Shown piece after piece: positions 7,875-16,303 of a stretch of 64,000 nt of DNA. Source of the DNA: an uncultured Opitutales bacterium (lineage in GTDB: Bacteria; Verrucomicrobiota; Verrucomicrobiia; Opitutales; UBA953); contig CAKUQY010000009.1 in assembly GCA_934675585.1 (NCBI GenBank), forward strand, positions 1 through 64,000, given 5' to 3'. Within the stretch, counting starts at the first letter, position 1; each line of letters starts with the position of its first letter. The notes below the pieces were generated by a model that was not told the DNA's origin, searched no databases, and worked only from the letters and a program-made list of their open reading frames with translations. The position numbers and the translations under genes were made by a program.

Positions 7875-9962
7875 ATGATTAAGTTTTTATTTTCCGTTTT
7901 AATTGCAGGCTTCTTTTTGTTTAATATTCCCGCGAACGCGCAAGACGCTTTGCCTTTGAATTTTGAACAGCCAGGAAAATCGCCGGCAGAAGCGCAGGGC
8001 TCGAAAATTTCGGCGCAGCTGACGCAGGACGAACAGGGGGCTTACAAAATTATTATTCATTTTCGGCAGAAACCAGGTTGGCACGTTTATTGGAAAAATC
8101 CTGGCGAGCTGGGTTATCCGCTTTCGATTAATTGGCAGGGCATTCCCGCCGATGTAAAATTCGGCGAATGGCGCTGGTCAACGCCCGAATTTGATTTGAC
8201 GAACGGCATCGTCAGTTTTGTTTACGGGCACGACGGCTATGTTGAAATTCCCGTGACGTTTGAAAATCCGACGACGATTTCTGGCGAAGCGTCTTGGCTC
8301 GCCTGCGACGCGGAGGGCTGTAAACCTTTCGACGCTTCGTTGTCGGTCGAGCTTAAAAAAGACGTTCCCGCGACGAGTTCGGTCGTTCCCGCGACCGCGT
8401 TCCCGCAAAAAAATCACAAAATCAAAGCCGTTTCTGTTCGCAGCAACGACAAATTGCTCGTCGTCGAATTTTCGGGACTTGCCAAAGGCGAATATTCGAC
8501 GGGATTTTTCCCAGATGGCGAAGGCACGGGAGCGCAAGTAACAATTACAACGCGCGATGTTGACGCGGGAACGGTTGGCTATTTGGTCGAAGCGGAACCC
8601 AAAGTTTTGACGACGACGGGCGTGCTCGTTACCGAATTTGGAGCTTATGAAATTGAAACTTCGCCAGCTCAAAAAGATGTTCCCGCCGCGAGCGTTCCCG
8701 CAACGGTGAAAAAGCAATCAGCGAATGGCGAAGCGGCATTGGTTTGGAATCATTGGACGCTGGAAGCGCAAGAAGAAGCGCTCGCGCAGGGAAAAATTGT
8801 TTACGTTGATTTTACCGCGAGTTGGTGCGCGACCTGTCAGGTGAACAAACGCATTTATTCGAATGACGAACTGGCAAAACTGCTTTCCGTCGAAGATGTC
8901 GTGCTTTTTAAGGCAGACTGGACGCGCCGCGATCCCGCGATTACGAGCGAACTCGCAAAATACAATCGTTCGGCGGTGCCATTTAATATTTTCAAAAAAG
9001 CGGGAGCGCCCGACGTTATTTTGCCGTCGCTTTTTGCGGGAGCGCAAACGGTTATCGACGGGCTTGACGCGATTCGCGCGGGAACGGTTTTGGCTGTTGA
9101 GGAAGAAAATTCCTTCGGCTTGGTCGCGCTGGCGCTCGCGTTTGTCGGTGGTTTGATTTTGAATTTGATGCCTTGCGTTTTTCCCGTTTTGGGACTCAAA
9201 ATTATGCATTTTGCAAACAACGCGGGACAAAATAAAAAGCAAGTTGCGGCGCATGGATTTGTTTTTGCGCTCGGCGTTTTGATTTCGTTTTGGTTTTTGG
9301 CAGGACTTTTGATTGCGTTGCGCGCGGGTGGCGAACAGCTCGGCTGGGGCTTTCAAATGCAGTCGCCCGTTTTTGTGCTTTGCATGACAATTTTGCTTTT
9401 CGTGTTTGGCTTGTCTTTGAGCGGCGTTTTTGAATTTGGCGCAAGCGCAACCAGCGTTGGCGGCGAATTGACCCACAAAAGCGGTTTCGCGGGAACGTTT
9501 TTCTCGGGCGTTTTGGCGGTCGTTGTTGCAACACCTTGTTCGGCTCCATTTTTGGCGCAAGCATTGGGCACGGCATTGACGTTGCCGGCGTTGCAATCGC
9601 TCGCGCTGTTTACGGCGATCGCGCTTGGTTTGGCAGCGCCGTATCTCATTTTGTCGTGCGTGCCGCAATGGTTAAAATTTTTGCCGAAGCCGGGCGCGTG
9701 GATGGAAACTTTCAAGCAGGCGATGGCGTTTTTGCTTTACGCTCCCGCGATTTATTTTGCGTGGATTTTGATTGCGCAAATCGAAGATTCGCTCGCCGAA
9801 CTTTGCGTGTTGATTTCGTTTAGCGTCATCGCGTTTGCGTGCTGGATTTACGGACGCTACGTTACGCCGATGCGGAGCGCGGGAACGCGTTGGCTCGCGG
9901 GAACGATCGCGCTTGTAATTTTTGTCGCAACGATAATTGCCGACATTTATTGGGTGCTTTAA
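7875..9962 (+). CDS. DsbD-like thiol:disulfide interchange protein with rearranged domain order
   Basis: This inner-membrane protein would carry electrons from cytoplasmic thioredoxin to periplasmic thiol substrates. I start it at 7875 (MIKFLFSVLIAG, a signal peptide) because a TATAAT box ends 6 nt before; an in-frame start at 7788 would lie upstream of that promoter. The order is signal peptide, a DsbD alpha-like domain (about 25-260), a thioredoxin-like domain with WCATC (about 316-320), then a membrane domain (about 415-695) with MPCVFPVLG and ATPCSAPF, the two membrane Cys motifs. In E. coli DsbD the thioredoxin domain is C-terminal, so the order here is permuted. A linker around residues 160-180 and 275-285 is made of Val-Pro-Ala units from the repeated word. 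Confidence 0.88.
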   Translation: MIKFLFSVLIAGFFLFNIPANAQDALPLNFEQPGKSPAEAQGSKISAQLTQDEQGAYKIIIHFRQKPGWHVYWKNPGELGYPLSINWQGIPADVKFGEWRWSTPEFDLTNGIVSFVYGHDGYVEIPVTFENPTTISGEASWLACDAEGCKPFDASLSVELKKDVPATSSVVPATAFPQKNHKIKAVSVRSNDKLLVVEFSGLAKGEYSTGFFPDGEGTGAQVTITTRDVDAGTVGYLVEAEPKVLTTTGVLVTEFGAYEIETSPAQKDVPAASVPATVKKQSANGEAALVWNHWTLEAQEEALAQGKIVYVDFTASWCATCQVNKRIYSNDELAKLLSVEDVVLFKADWTRRDPAITSELAKYNRSAVPFNIFKKAGAPDVILPSLFAGAQTVIDGLDAIRAGTVLAVEEENSFGLVALALAFVGGLILNLMPCVFPVLGLKIMHFANNAGQNKKQVAAHGFVFALGVLISFWFLAGLLIALRAGGEQLGWGFQMQSPVFVLCMTILLFVFGLSLSGVFEFGASATSVGGELTHKSGFAGTFFSGVLAVVVATPCSAPFLAQALGTALTLPALQSLALFTAIALGLAAPYLILSCVPQWLKFLPKPGAWMETFKQAMAFLLYAPAIYFAWILIAQIEDSLAELCVLISFSVIAFACWIYGRYVTPMRSAGTRWLAGTIALVIFVATIIADIYWVL

Positions 9963-10369
9963 AATTTTGTTGATCGCCGAAAACAATGATTTGTTTTAAA
10001 TTTTTTTGTAATTGGCGAGCAGTGCAAAAGCAATTCAAATTTGCGCGGCTCAAGCGCTTGCAAAACTTGCGATTCATATTCGCTGACTACATTTTTTAGC
10101 AAACAACGCAAACGCGTTAAAAGCCAAAAACTAAAACCACGCGTATCGAGCGCAATAAATTCCGTTCCCGTGAAATTAATGTTCGCGGGAACGTTTTTTA
10201 CAAGTTGCGAAATGTGTTCCCGTGAGCCGATAACGCAAAAATTTTGCGCACTACCGTTCCCGCAAGCATTTTCGCAAATCGCGCGAAAGGCGCGCAAAAT
10301 GGCTGCGTTTCCCGCGTCCGCATCTAATTTTTTCGGCTCGGGCAACAACAGACAAACGCGCGTTTTCAT
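9959..10369 (-). pseudogene. Probable remnant of a glycosyltransferase-like gene
   Basis: The reading frame encodes 136 residues beginning MKTRVCLLLPEPKKLDADAG, which looks like the start of a Rossmann-type glycosyltransferase: a beta-strand opening, then an Asp-Ala-Asp-Ala-Gly-Asn-Ala stretch. It ends in a low-complexity basic tail (FKTNHCFRRSTKF) exactly where the dsbD-like gene ends on the other strand, as if cut by a rearrangement. Its start overlaps by four bases the end of the acyltransferase remnant upstream, so the two were once an operon for surface-polysaccharide synthesis. The family assignment is weak; it may simply be an unknown short gene. Confidence 0.4.
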
Positions 10370-10692
10370 ACTTTTATTTTATCTAAAAATGCTTTCCACG
10401 GGAACGCAAAAATAATCCAGTGCATGATCATCGCCGCCACAAGCGAAAGCGCCGTCGTCGCTAAAAACACGTCGATGGCGCTTGGAATCGAATACAATTT
10501 GTGCCGCAAATAATAATACAAAAAGAAACTATGATTGAGCCACATCAAGCCCGAATATTTGCCGAAGAATTGAAAAATTTTCGCTGTGAACGTTCCCGTG
10601 GGAACGATGGAAATGAAAAGAAGAATTGTTGCAGGAAGAATGATTGAATTATTGTGATGAAATGAATCAATTACGAGAAAGATAACAAAATG
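10366..10692 (-). pseudogene. C-terminal remnant of an acyltransferase-3 family membrane protein
   Basis: Read on the minus strand from about 10692, an open frame with no start codon at its head encodes the last 100 or so residues of an OafA-like acyltransferase: a hydrophobic helix (ILPATILLFISIVPTGTF), then the typical FGKYSGLMWLNHSFFLYYY segment, and a last membrane helix (TTALSLVAAMIMHWIIFAF). A stop codon (TGA) lies just upstream of the frame, and the ten or so membrane segments expected before it are absent. The only ATG gives 60 residues from 10548. It is therefore a 5'-truncated gene. The segment just upstream (about 10690-10725) is shared with DNA upstream of the MBOAT gene at 27190. 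Confidence 0.6.
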
Positions 10693-10760
10693 TCAAAAAA
10701 ACAGAGGGCAAGTTTTAATTTTGCAACGGCGTTCCCGCAAAAGTTCGTTCCCGCAAAATA

Positions 10761-10794
10761 AAAAAACCGCAAGTTTTGAAACTCGCGGTTTTTT
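10761..10794 (-). terminator. Terminator of tRNA-Lys
   Basis: A 12 bp stem with one mismatch (AACCGCAAGTTT with its complement) and a 2-nt loop directly follows the 3' end of the tRNA on the minus strand, ending in a run of U. Confidence 0.75.
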
Positions 10795-10795
10795 T

Positions 10796-10870
10796 TGGTA
10801 GGACGCTGGAGACTCGAACTCCAAACCAATTGCTTAAAAGGCAACTGCTCTACCATTGAGCTAGCGTCCC
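10796..10870 (-). tRNA. tRNA-Lys (anticodon TTT)
   Basis: On the minus strand the acceptor stem GGGACGC pairs with GCGTCCT, with a G-U closing pair. The D-arm is GCTC-AATGGTA-GAGC, the anticodon loop CTTTTAA has anticodon TTT, and the T-arm is TGGAG-TTCGAGT-CTCCA. A discriminator A and an encoded CCA follow (10796-10798). All four arms fold. Confidence 0.95.
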
Positions 10871-10894
10871 ATCTGCTTTCGTTTGTGAAAGTAA

Positions 10895-10923
10895 ATACTA
10901 TTTTACAGAAAAGTTTTTGTAAA
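10895..10923 (-). promoter_or_regulatory. Promoter of tRNA-Lys
   Basis: On the minus strand TTTACA (10923-10918), a 17 bp spacer and TAGTAT (10900-10895) precede the tRNA by about 24 nt. Confidence 0.6.
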
Positions 10924-10949
10924 TGCAAGCACTTTTTTCAAAAAATAAA

Positions 10950-10982
10950 AATCCCTGCGGAAAACGCGTTCCCGCAGGGATT
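10950..10982 (-). terminator. Terminator of dnaK
   Basis: An 11 bp stem (AATCCCTGCGG with CCGCAGGGATT) carries a copy of the repeated word in its right arm and loop. It lies 17 bp after the dnaK stop and is followed on the minus strand by a U-rich run. Confidence 0.8.
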
Positions 10983-10999
10983 GTTTGGTTTTTTATTGT

Positions 11000-12916
11000 T
11001 TATTTTTTGTCGTCGTCAACAACTTCAAAGTCCGCATCGACGGGTCCGTCTTTTTTGGCGTCGCCTGTTGGAGGAGGCGTTCCCGCGTCGGCTGCGCCTG
11101 CTTGTTGTTGTGCAGCGGCTTGTTGTGCGGCTTGCATAATTGCGTCAAACTTTGCAATTTGTGCGTTGATTGCGTCGAGCGTTGAAGCTTTATCATCGAG
11201 CAATTTCTTTGATTCTGCGATCAATTTCTCGGCTTCTTCTTTTGCGTTTGCTGGCAATTTGTCGCCTGCGTCCTTGATTTGTTTTTCAAGTTGGAAGGTG
11301 TAAGCGTCGAGCTTGTTGCGAGCTTCTGCGGTTTCGCGCAAGACTTTATCTTCTGCAGCGTGCATTTCTGCTTCTTTGCGGAGTTTTTCGACTTCGTCTT
11401 TGCTCAAACCTGATGAGCCAGTGATTGAGATTTCTTGTTTTTTGCCGGTGCCTTTATCGATTGCCGAGACGTGCAAAATGCCGTTTGCGTCGATGTCGAA
11501 TGTAACTTCGATTTGTGGCGTGCCGCGCGGAGCAGCGCTGATGCCGTCGAGGCGGAACAAGCCGAGTTGCTTGTTGTCTTTTGCCATTGGGCGTTCGCCT
11601 TGCAAAACGCGAATATCAACAGCAGTTTGGTTGTCGGCATAGGTTGAGAAGATTTGCGATTTCTTTGAAGGAATCGTTGTGTTGCGATCGATCATTGGTG
11701 TTGAAACGCCGCCTGCGGTTTCGATTGAAAGTGTGAGCGGGGTCACGTCGAGCAACAGCACGTCGCGCACGTCGCCTTTCAAAACGCCACCTTGAATTGA
11801 AGCGCCGATTGCAACGACTTCGTCAGGATTTACGCCTTTGTTTGCAGGTTTTCCCGCGAGACCGTTGGCGATTTCGACAACTTTTGGCATACGCGTCATA
11901 CCGCCGACGAGCACGAGTTCGTTGATTTCGTTCATCGACAAATCAGCGTCTTTCAAGCATTTTTGGAATGGAATTTTTGTGCGTTCGAGCAGGTCGTCGC
12001 AAAGTTGTTCGAGTTTTGCGCGCGTCAATTGAACATTCAAGTGTTTTGGACCCGTTGCGTCTGCCGTGATAAATGGCAAGTTGATGTCGCAAGTGTTGGT
12101 TGAAGAAAGTGAAATTTTTGCTTTTTCAGCTTCTTCTTTCAAACGTTGCAATGCGATTGGGTCGTTGCGCAAATCGATGCCGTTTTCAGCTTTAAAACCG
12201 TCAACGAGCCACGAAATAATGCGTTCGTCAAAGTTGTCGCCACCGAGGTGTGTGTCGCCGTTAGTTGCTTTGACTTCGAAAACGCCGTCGCCGATTTCAA
12301 GAATTGACACGTCGAATGTACCACCGCCCAAGTCGTAAACAGCGATTTTTTCGTCGCTCTTTTTATCCAAACCATAAGCCAATGAAGCCGCGGTTGGTTC
12401 GTTGATAATACGCAACACTTCAAGACCTGCGATTGCGCCAGCGTCTTTGGTTGCTTGGCGTTGCGCGTCGTTAAAATACGCGGGAACGGTGATGACTGCT
12501 TGCGTAATTTTTTCGCCCAAGAAAGCTTCTGCGTCGGCTTTCATTTTGCCGAGCACCATTGCAGAAATTTGTTCTGGCGCAAAAACTTCTTTTTTGCCAT
12601 TGACTTCTGCTTGGATCGCCGCGTCGCCGTTTTTGCCTTCAACAACGGTGAACGGGAACGATTTTATTTCTTCTTGAACTTCGTTAAACTTACGACCAAT
12701 CAAACGTTTTGCCGAGAAAATGGTGTTTTGTGGGTTGGTCACCGCTTGGCGTTTTGCAGCTTGACCTACCAAACGCTCACCATTTTTTGCAAACGCGACA
12801 ACTGATGGAGTCGTACGTGCGCCTTCGCTGTTTGGGATGACTACAGGCTCGCCGCCTTCCATCACCGCCATACACGAATTGGTTGTTCCTAAATCGATAC
12901 CTAATATTTTACTCAT
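11000..12916 (-). CDS. dnaK: Molecular chaperone DnaK (Hsp70)
   Basis: This 638-residue protein is full length. DnaK binds exposed hydrophobic segments of client proteins and cycles between ATP and ADP states with DnaJ and GrpE. The start is [11 protein letters not shown] (residues 4-14); the phosphate-2 motif [13 protein letters not shown] is around residue 195, [10 protein letters not shown] around 337, and the substrate-binding domain is followed by a C-terminal lid and an Ala/Gln-rich tail ending in [13 protein letters not shown] eight bases before the ATG is one of the few Shine-Dalgarno-like sites in the window. It is monocistronic here, with no grpE or dnaJ adjacent and no CIRCE element. 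A sigma-54-like site lies about 70 bp upstream. Few copies of the repeated word occur in it. Confidence 0.98.
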   Translation of the reverse strand: MSKILGIDLGTTNSCMAVMEGGEPVVIPNSEGARTTPSVVAFAKNGERLVGQAAKRQAVTNPQNTIFSAKRLIGRKFNEVQEEIKSFPFTVVEGKNGDAAIQAEVNGKKEVFAPEQISAMVLGKMKADAEAFLGEKITQAVITVPAYFNDAQRQATKDAGAIAGLEVLRIINEPTAASLAYGLDKKSDEKIAVYDLGGGTFDVSILEIGDGVFEVKATNGDTHLGGDNFDERIISWLVDGFKAENGIDLRNDPIALQRLKEEAEKAKISLSSTNTCDINLPFITADATGPKHLNVQLTRAKLEQLCDDLLERTKIPFQKCLKDADLSMNEINELVLVGGMTRMPKVVEIANGLAGKPANKGVNPDEVVAIGASIQGGVLKGDVRDVLLLDVTPLTLSIETAGGVSTPMIDRNTTIPSKKSQIFSTYADNQTAVDIRVLQGERPMAKDNKQLGLFRLDGISAAPRGTPQIEVTFDIDANGILHVSAIDKGTGKKQEISITGSSGLSKDEVEKLRKEAEMHAAEDKVLRETAEARNKLDAYTFQLEKQIKDAGDKLPANAKEEAEKLIAESKKLLDDKASTLDAINAQIAKFDAIMQAAQQAAAQQQAGAADAGTPPPTGDAKKDGPVDADFEVVDDDKK

Positions 12917-12987
12917 AATTTTTTCCTTAATTTTTATTGTTAATAAATTGGTTAACTGAGTTCTAAGTGAACCTCATTTTCGTATGT

Positions 12988-13004
12988 AGCATTTTCCGTG
13001 CCAA
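12988..13004 (-). promoter_or_regulatory. Sigma-54-like -24/-12 site upstream of dnaK
   Basis: On the minus strand the sequence TTGGCACG-N4-ATGCT matches the sigma-54 consensus YTGGCACG-N4-TTGCW at 12 of 13 defined positions, with the invariant GG and GC exactly 10 nt apart. The predicted transcription start is about 60 nt before the dnaK ATG. It could be chance; rpoN and an enhancer-binding protein are not in the window. Confidence 0.35.
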
Positions 13005-13064
13005 TTGAAAAATATCGCGCGTTCCCGCAAAATTTTTCGCTTGCTGTTTTGTTTCAGTTTTTAA

Positions 13065-13093
13065 TTGTCGTTCCCTCGCGACCGAATTATAAT
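13065..13093 (+). promoter_or_regulatory. Promoter of the beta-CASP nuclease gene
   Basis: TTGTCG (13065-13070), a 17 bp spacer and TATAAT (13088-13093) end 7 nt before the ATG at 13101, which predicts a leaderless mRNA. Confidence 0.6.
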
Positions 13094-13100
13094 AACTGTT

Positions 13101-14510
13101 ATGAGAATTACCCCATTTGGCGCCGCAGGAGGCGTAACCGGCTCGTGTTATTACATCACGACGAAAAAAGCAAAAATCGTAATTGATTGCGGCATTTTTC
13201 AAGGATTTTCGATTAGCGAAGAGCAAAATCGAATTCCGCCAAGCATTGACATTCCAGGGCTGTCGGCTGTCATTTTGACGCACGCGCACCTCGACCATTG
13301 CGGACGCTTGCCGTTGTTGGTAAAAGCGGGTTATCGCGGTCCTATTTTTGCGCTTGCGTCAGCAATTGAAGTGGCAAAATTGATTTTGCTCGATGCGGCT
13401 CACATTCAAGAAAGCGATACGATTCGCGCCAATCGCCGTCGTGCGCGCGCGTTGCGCAAGCCGCGGGAACCGCTTTTTACCACCGAAGATGTCAAAAAAG
13501 TGTTCCCGCTTTTTCAAGCCGTTGAATACGAACAAGAAACGCCCGCGGGAACGGGATTTAAATTTAAATTTGTCGATGCTGGTCACCTTTTGGGTTCGTC
13601 GAGCGTCGAATTATTTGTGAATGATCAAGGCGTGCAAAAATCGCTTTTGTTTAGTGGCGATTTGGGAAATTATAATTCTCCAATTATGCGCGACCCAAAA
13701 ACGATCGACGATCACGATTTTGATATGATTTTTGTCGAATCAACTTACGGCGATCGCGACCACCGCGATTTGGATGCGACCGTGCGCGAATTTTATGAAC
13801 TTGTTAGCGCCGCAATCAAACGCAACGGAAAGGTGTTAATCCCAACATTTGCCGTTGGTCGAGCGCAACAATTGTTATTCCATCTTGGACAATTTTTTGC
13901 TTCGGGAACGCTCCCGCGCGTGCCCATTTATCTCGACAGCCCGATGGCGATTAAAGCGTCTCGGCTCTACAAAAACCATGTCGATGAAATCGATGAACAA
14001 TTGAGCGTTCCCGCGACACAACAAATGTTGAAAGAAGGGCTCAAATCACTCAAAGTTTGCGAAACCGGCGAAGAATCGCAAGCCCTCAACGACAAGCCCG
14101 GACCTTTTATTGTTTTGGCGGGAGCGGGAATGTGCAACGGCGGACGCATTTTGCACCATTTTCGTCACGGACTTTGCAAATCTGAAAACACGGTAATTAT
14201 TTGTGGTTACCAAGCCGAAGGTTCGCTCGGTCGTATGCTCGCAGAAGGCAAAAAACGTGTGCGCATTTACGGCGAAGAAATTGGCGTTGCCGCAACGGTG
14301 CGCACGCTGGGCGGTTTTTCGGCTCACGCAGGCCAAACAGAATTGATGAAATGGCTGACGCCACTTTGCCAAAAAAGCAAAGAAAAACGTCCGCGCGTCG
14401 TCGTCATTCACGGCGAAAATAAACAGCGCGCCGCGCTTGCAGAATTGATTCATGTGCGCTTTGGTATTCGCCCGATGATTCCTTATTTGGGCGAAGCAAT
14501 TATTTTGTAA
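13101..14510 (+). CDS. Metallo-beta-lactamase / beta-CASP family ribonuclease
   Basis: This 469-residue protein belongs to the CPSF/Ysh1-like RNA-processing branch of the metallo-beta-lactamase fold. The zinc motif HAHLDHCGRLP lies at about residues 63-73. Further family motifs are SGDLG and ESTYGDRDH, and the beta-CASP cap contains LDSPMAIKASRLY, GAGMCNGGRILHHF and GGFSAHAGQ (beta-CASP motifs B and C). It should act in the cytoplasm as an endo- or exonuclease on RNA. A longer frame opens at 13065, but that start lies inside the promoter, so ATG 13101 (MRITPFGAAGGVTGS) is chosen. The genes that follow (DUF192, oxidoreductase) are closely spaced and may be co-transcribed. Confidence 0.88.
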   Translation: MRITPFGAAGGVTGSCYYITTKKAKIVIDCGIFQGFSISEEQNRIPPSIDIPGLSAVILTHAHLDHCGRLPLLVKAGYRGPIFALASAIEVAKLILLDAAHIQESDTIRANRRRARALRKPREPLFTTEDVKKVFPLFQAVEYEQETPAGTGFKFKFVDAGHLLGSSSVELFVNDQGVQKSLLFSGDLGNYNSPIMRDPKTIDDHDFDMIFVESTYGDRDHRDLDATVREFYELVSAAIKRNGKVLIPTFAVGRAQQLLFHLGQFFASGTLPRVPIYLDSPMAIKASRLYKNHVDEIDEQLSVPATQQMLKEGLKSLKVCETGEESQALNDKPGPFIVLAGAGMCNGGRILHHFRHGLCKSENTVIICGYQAEGSLGRMLAEGKKRVRIYGEEIGVAATVRTLGGFSAHAGQTELMKWLTPLCQKSKEKRPRVVVIHGENKQRAALAELIHVRFGIRPMIPYLGEAIIL

Positions 14511-14517
14511 TCGAAAT

Positions 14518-14955
14518 ATGAAGCGCTTGTTTTTGGCGATTGGTTTATTTGCGGGAACGTTTTTTTGCGCTTGCGAAAAAACACTTGACGTTCCCGCAAC
14601 AACGCCAATTGTTTTGAGCAACGGTGTACAAATTTTGGTCGAAATTGCCGACGATGACGCAACAAGAATGCGCGGTTTGCAAGGACGTAAAAATTTGCCA
14701 GAAAATCACGGCATGCTGTTTGTGTATTCGCGCGGAGATCGCCGAGCGTTTTGGATGAAAGACACGCTCATCGATTTGTCGATTGGCTATTTTGATTCGG
14801 CGGGAACGCTTGTCGAAATTTATGATATGAAAGCGGGCGATGAAAATTCTACAATCTCACGTTCCCGCGATATTAAATATGTGCTTGAAATGCCCGCTGG
14901 CTGGTACGCGCGCCACGGCATTTCGGCGGGAACGGTAAGTTTAAAATTAAAATAA
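14518..14955 (+). CDS. DUF192 family exported protein, likely a lipoprotein
   Basis: The 145-residue product has an N-terminal hydrophobic signal (MKRLFLAIGLFAGTFFCAC) with a Cys that could serve as a lipobox, followed by the complete DUF192 domain: RMRGLQGRKNLPENHGMLFVY (residues about 50-70), the FWMKDTLIDLSIGYFD segment, and the closing LEMPAGWYARHGI. DUF192 proteins are small, widespread, secreted and of unclear function. It lies 7 bp after the nuclease gene and its stop overlaps the next start by one base (TAATG), so it is part of an operon. Confidence 0.88.
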   Translation: MKRLFLAIGLFAGTFFCACEKTLDVPATTPIVLSNGVQILVEIADDDATRMRGLQGRKNLPENHGMLFVYSRGDRRAFWMKDTLIDLSIGYFDSAGTLVEIYDMKAGDENSTISRSRDIKYVLEMPAGWYARHGISAGTVSLKLK

Positions 14956-16280
14956 TGGAGCGAAAAGATTTTTTGAAATTGAGCGCTTTGGCGGGAATGG
15001 GTGTGGCTTTTGCGCCTAATATTTTGGCGGGAACGATCGGCGAAAAACACGTTCCCGCGAGCGAACGCATTTGTGTCGCGATGATTGGTTGCGGCTCACA
15101 AGGCAATGTTTTGCTCGATGCAATTATGCGCGCAACAAAAACTTGCGGCATTGAAATCGTAGCCGTTTGCGATATTTGGAAATGGAAATTAGATGCCACC
15201 GCCAAGCGTCTCAAAGCCAATGGTCGCAATGTGCGCGCCTATCTCGATTATCGCGAATTGTTAGCAAACGAAAAATCGCTCGACGCAGTTTTTGTCGCGA
15301 CGCCCGATTGCTGGCACGCGCAAATCACTATTGATGCGCTCGCTGCGGGAACGCACGTTTATTGCGAAAAAATGATGGCGCACACGCTCGAAGCCGCACA
15401 AGCAATGACGACGGCTGCCGCGGGAACGCAAAAATTAGTGCAAATTGGACACCAACGCCACTCGAATCCCTACTACATTTGGGCGCACGAAAAATTGTTG
15501 CCAAGTGGCGCTCTCGGCGGGATCACCGCGGCTTCGGGAGTTTGGAATCGCGCATTTCAAAAACCAATCGTCGCGCCTAAAAAATTCGTTCCCGATGCAA
15601 ATTTGCTCAAAGAATTTGGCTACGAAAACGTTCACGAATTTTTGAATTGGCGCGGTTTTAAGCGTTATTCGGGCGGGCCAATTTGTGATTTGGGCGGACA
15701 TCAAATCGAAATTTTTAATTGGTTTCTTGGCGCTCCCGTCAGCGTAATGGCAACGGGCGGACGTGATTTTACGCCCGAATCTGACAGCGAATGGCCTGAC
15801 AATATTCATTGCGTTTTTGATTACAAAACAGCGCGCGGGAACGTGCGCGCGGTTTATTCGGTGCGCTTGCACACTGGTTTTGGAATCGGCTATCACGAAG
15901 TTTTGATGGGCGATTTTGGTTCCGTGCGTTTAGCAGAAAATCCTAATTTAATCACCGTGAGCAAAGAGCCGCGCGCGCTTGTTGATTGGAGCGATTTTGT
16001 GCGGCGCGGCATTTTAAAAAGTTCGCAAAACGTTCCTGTCAAAATGAATGAAGCCCTTGATGCGCGCGCGGTTGCGAGCGAGCCTGTAGAATTTTATTCG
16101 CCGCCCAATGTTGTTTCGCTCGGCAACAAAACCATTCATCAACCACATGTTGAAAACTTTTTACAAGCGATTCGCGGGAACGCCAAATTGACTTGTCCTA
16201 TCGCCGAAGCATTTAAAACCGAAGCCCCCATTTATGCCGTTAATCGCGCAATCGAGGCGCAATGCAAAATTGATTTGTAA
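14955..16280 (+). CDS. Gfo/Idh/MocA family oxidoreductase, exported
   Basis: This 441-residue NAD(P)-dependent oxidoreductase starts with a secretion signal (MERKDFLKLSALAGMGVAFAPNILA, Tat-like but without a twin Arg). The Rossmann motif MIGCGSQGN lies around residue 42, the family's EKMMAHT (usually EKP) around 137-143, and the YSGGPICDLGGHQIE segment holds the catalytic region. Secreted members are common in Bacteroidota and Verrucomicrobiota and include GH109-type glycosidases that use NAD for sugar-linkage cleavage; whether this one is a dehydrogenase or a glycosidase cannot be told. It overlaps the DUF192 gene by one base. Confidence 0.85.
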   Translation: MERKDFLKLSALAGMGVAFAPNILAGTIGEKHVPASERICVAMIGCGSQGNVLLDAIMRATKTCGIEIVAVCDIWKWKLDATAKRLKANGRNVRAYLDYRELLANEKSLDAVFVATPDCWHAQITIDALAAGTHVYCEKMMAHTLEAAQAMTTAAAGTQKLVQIGHQRHSNPYYIWAHEKLLPSGALGGITAASGVWNRAFQKPIVAPKKFVPDANLLKEFGYENVHEFLNWRGFKRYSGGPICDLGGHQIEIFNWFLGAPVSVMATGGRDFTPESDSEWPDNIHCVFDYKTARGNVRAVYSVRLHTGFGIGYHEVLMGDFGSVRLAENPNLITVSKEPRALVDWSDFVRRGILKSSQNVPVKMNEALDARAVASEPVEFYSPPNVVSLGNKTIHQPHVENFLQAIRGNAKLTCPIAEAFKTEAPIYAVNRAIEAQCKIDL

Positions 16281-16303
16281 AAATTTAATCACACAAAAAA
16301 TTT

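Noticed and set aside
8718..9668. 316-residue minus-strand frame inside the DsbD-like gene
   Set aside because: Arg/Asn/Gln-rich antisense shadow of a membrane protein; no promoter or start context.
12917..13100. CIRCE/HrcA element for dnaK
   Set aside because: No TTAGCACTC-N9-GAGTGCTAA inverted repeat is found in the upstream region.
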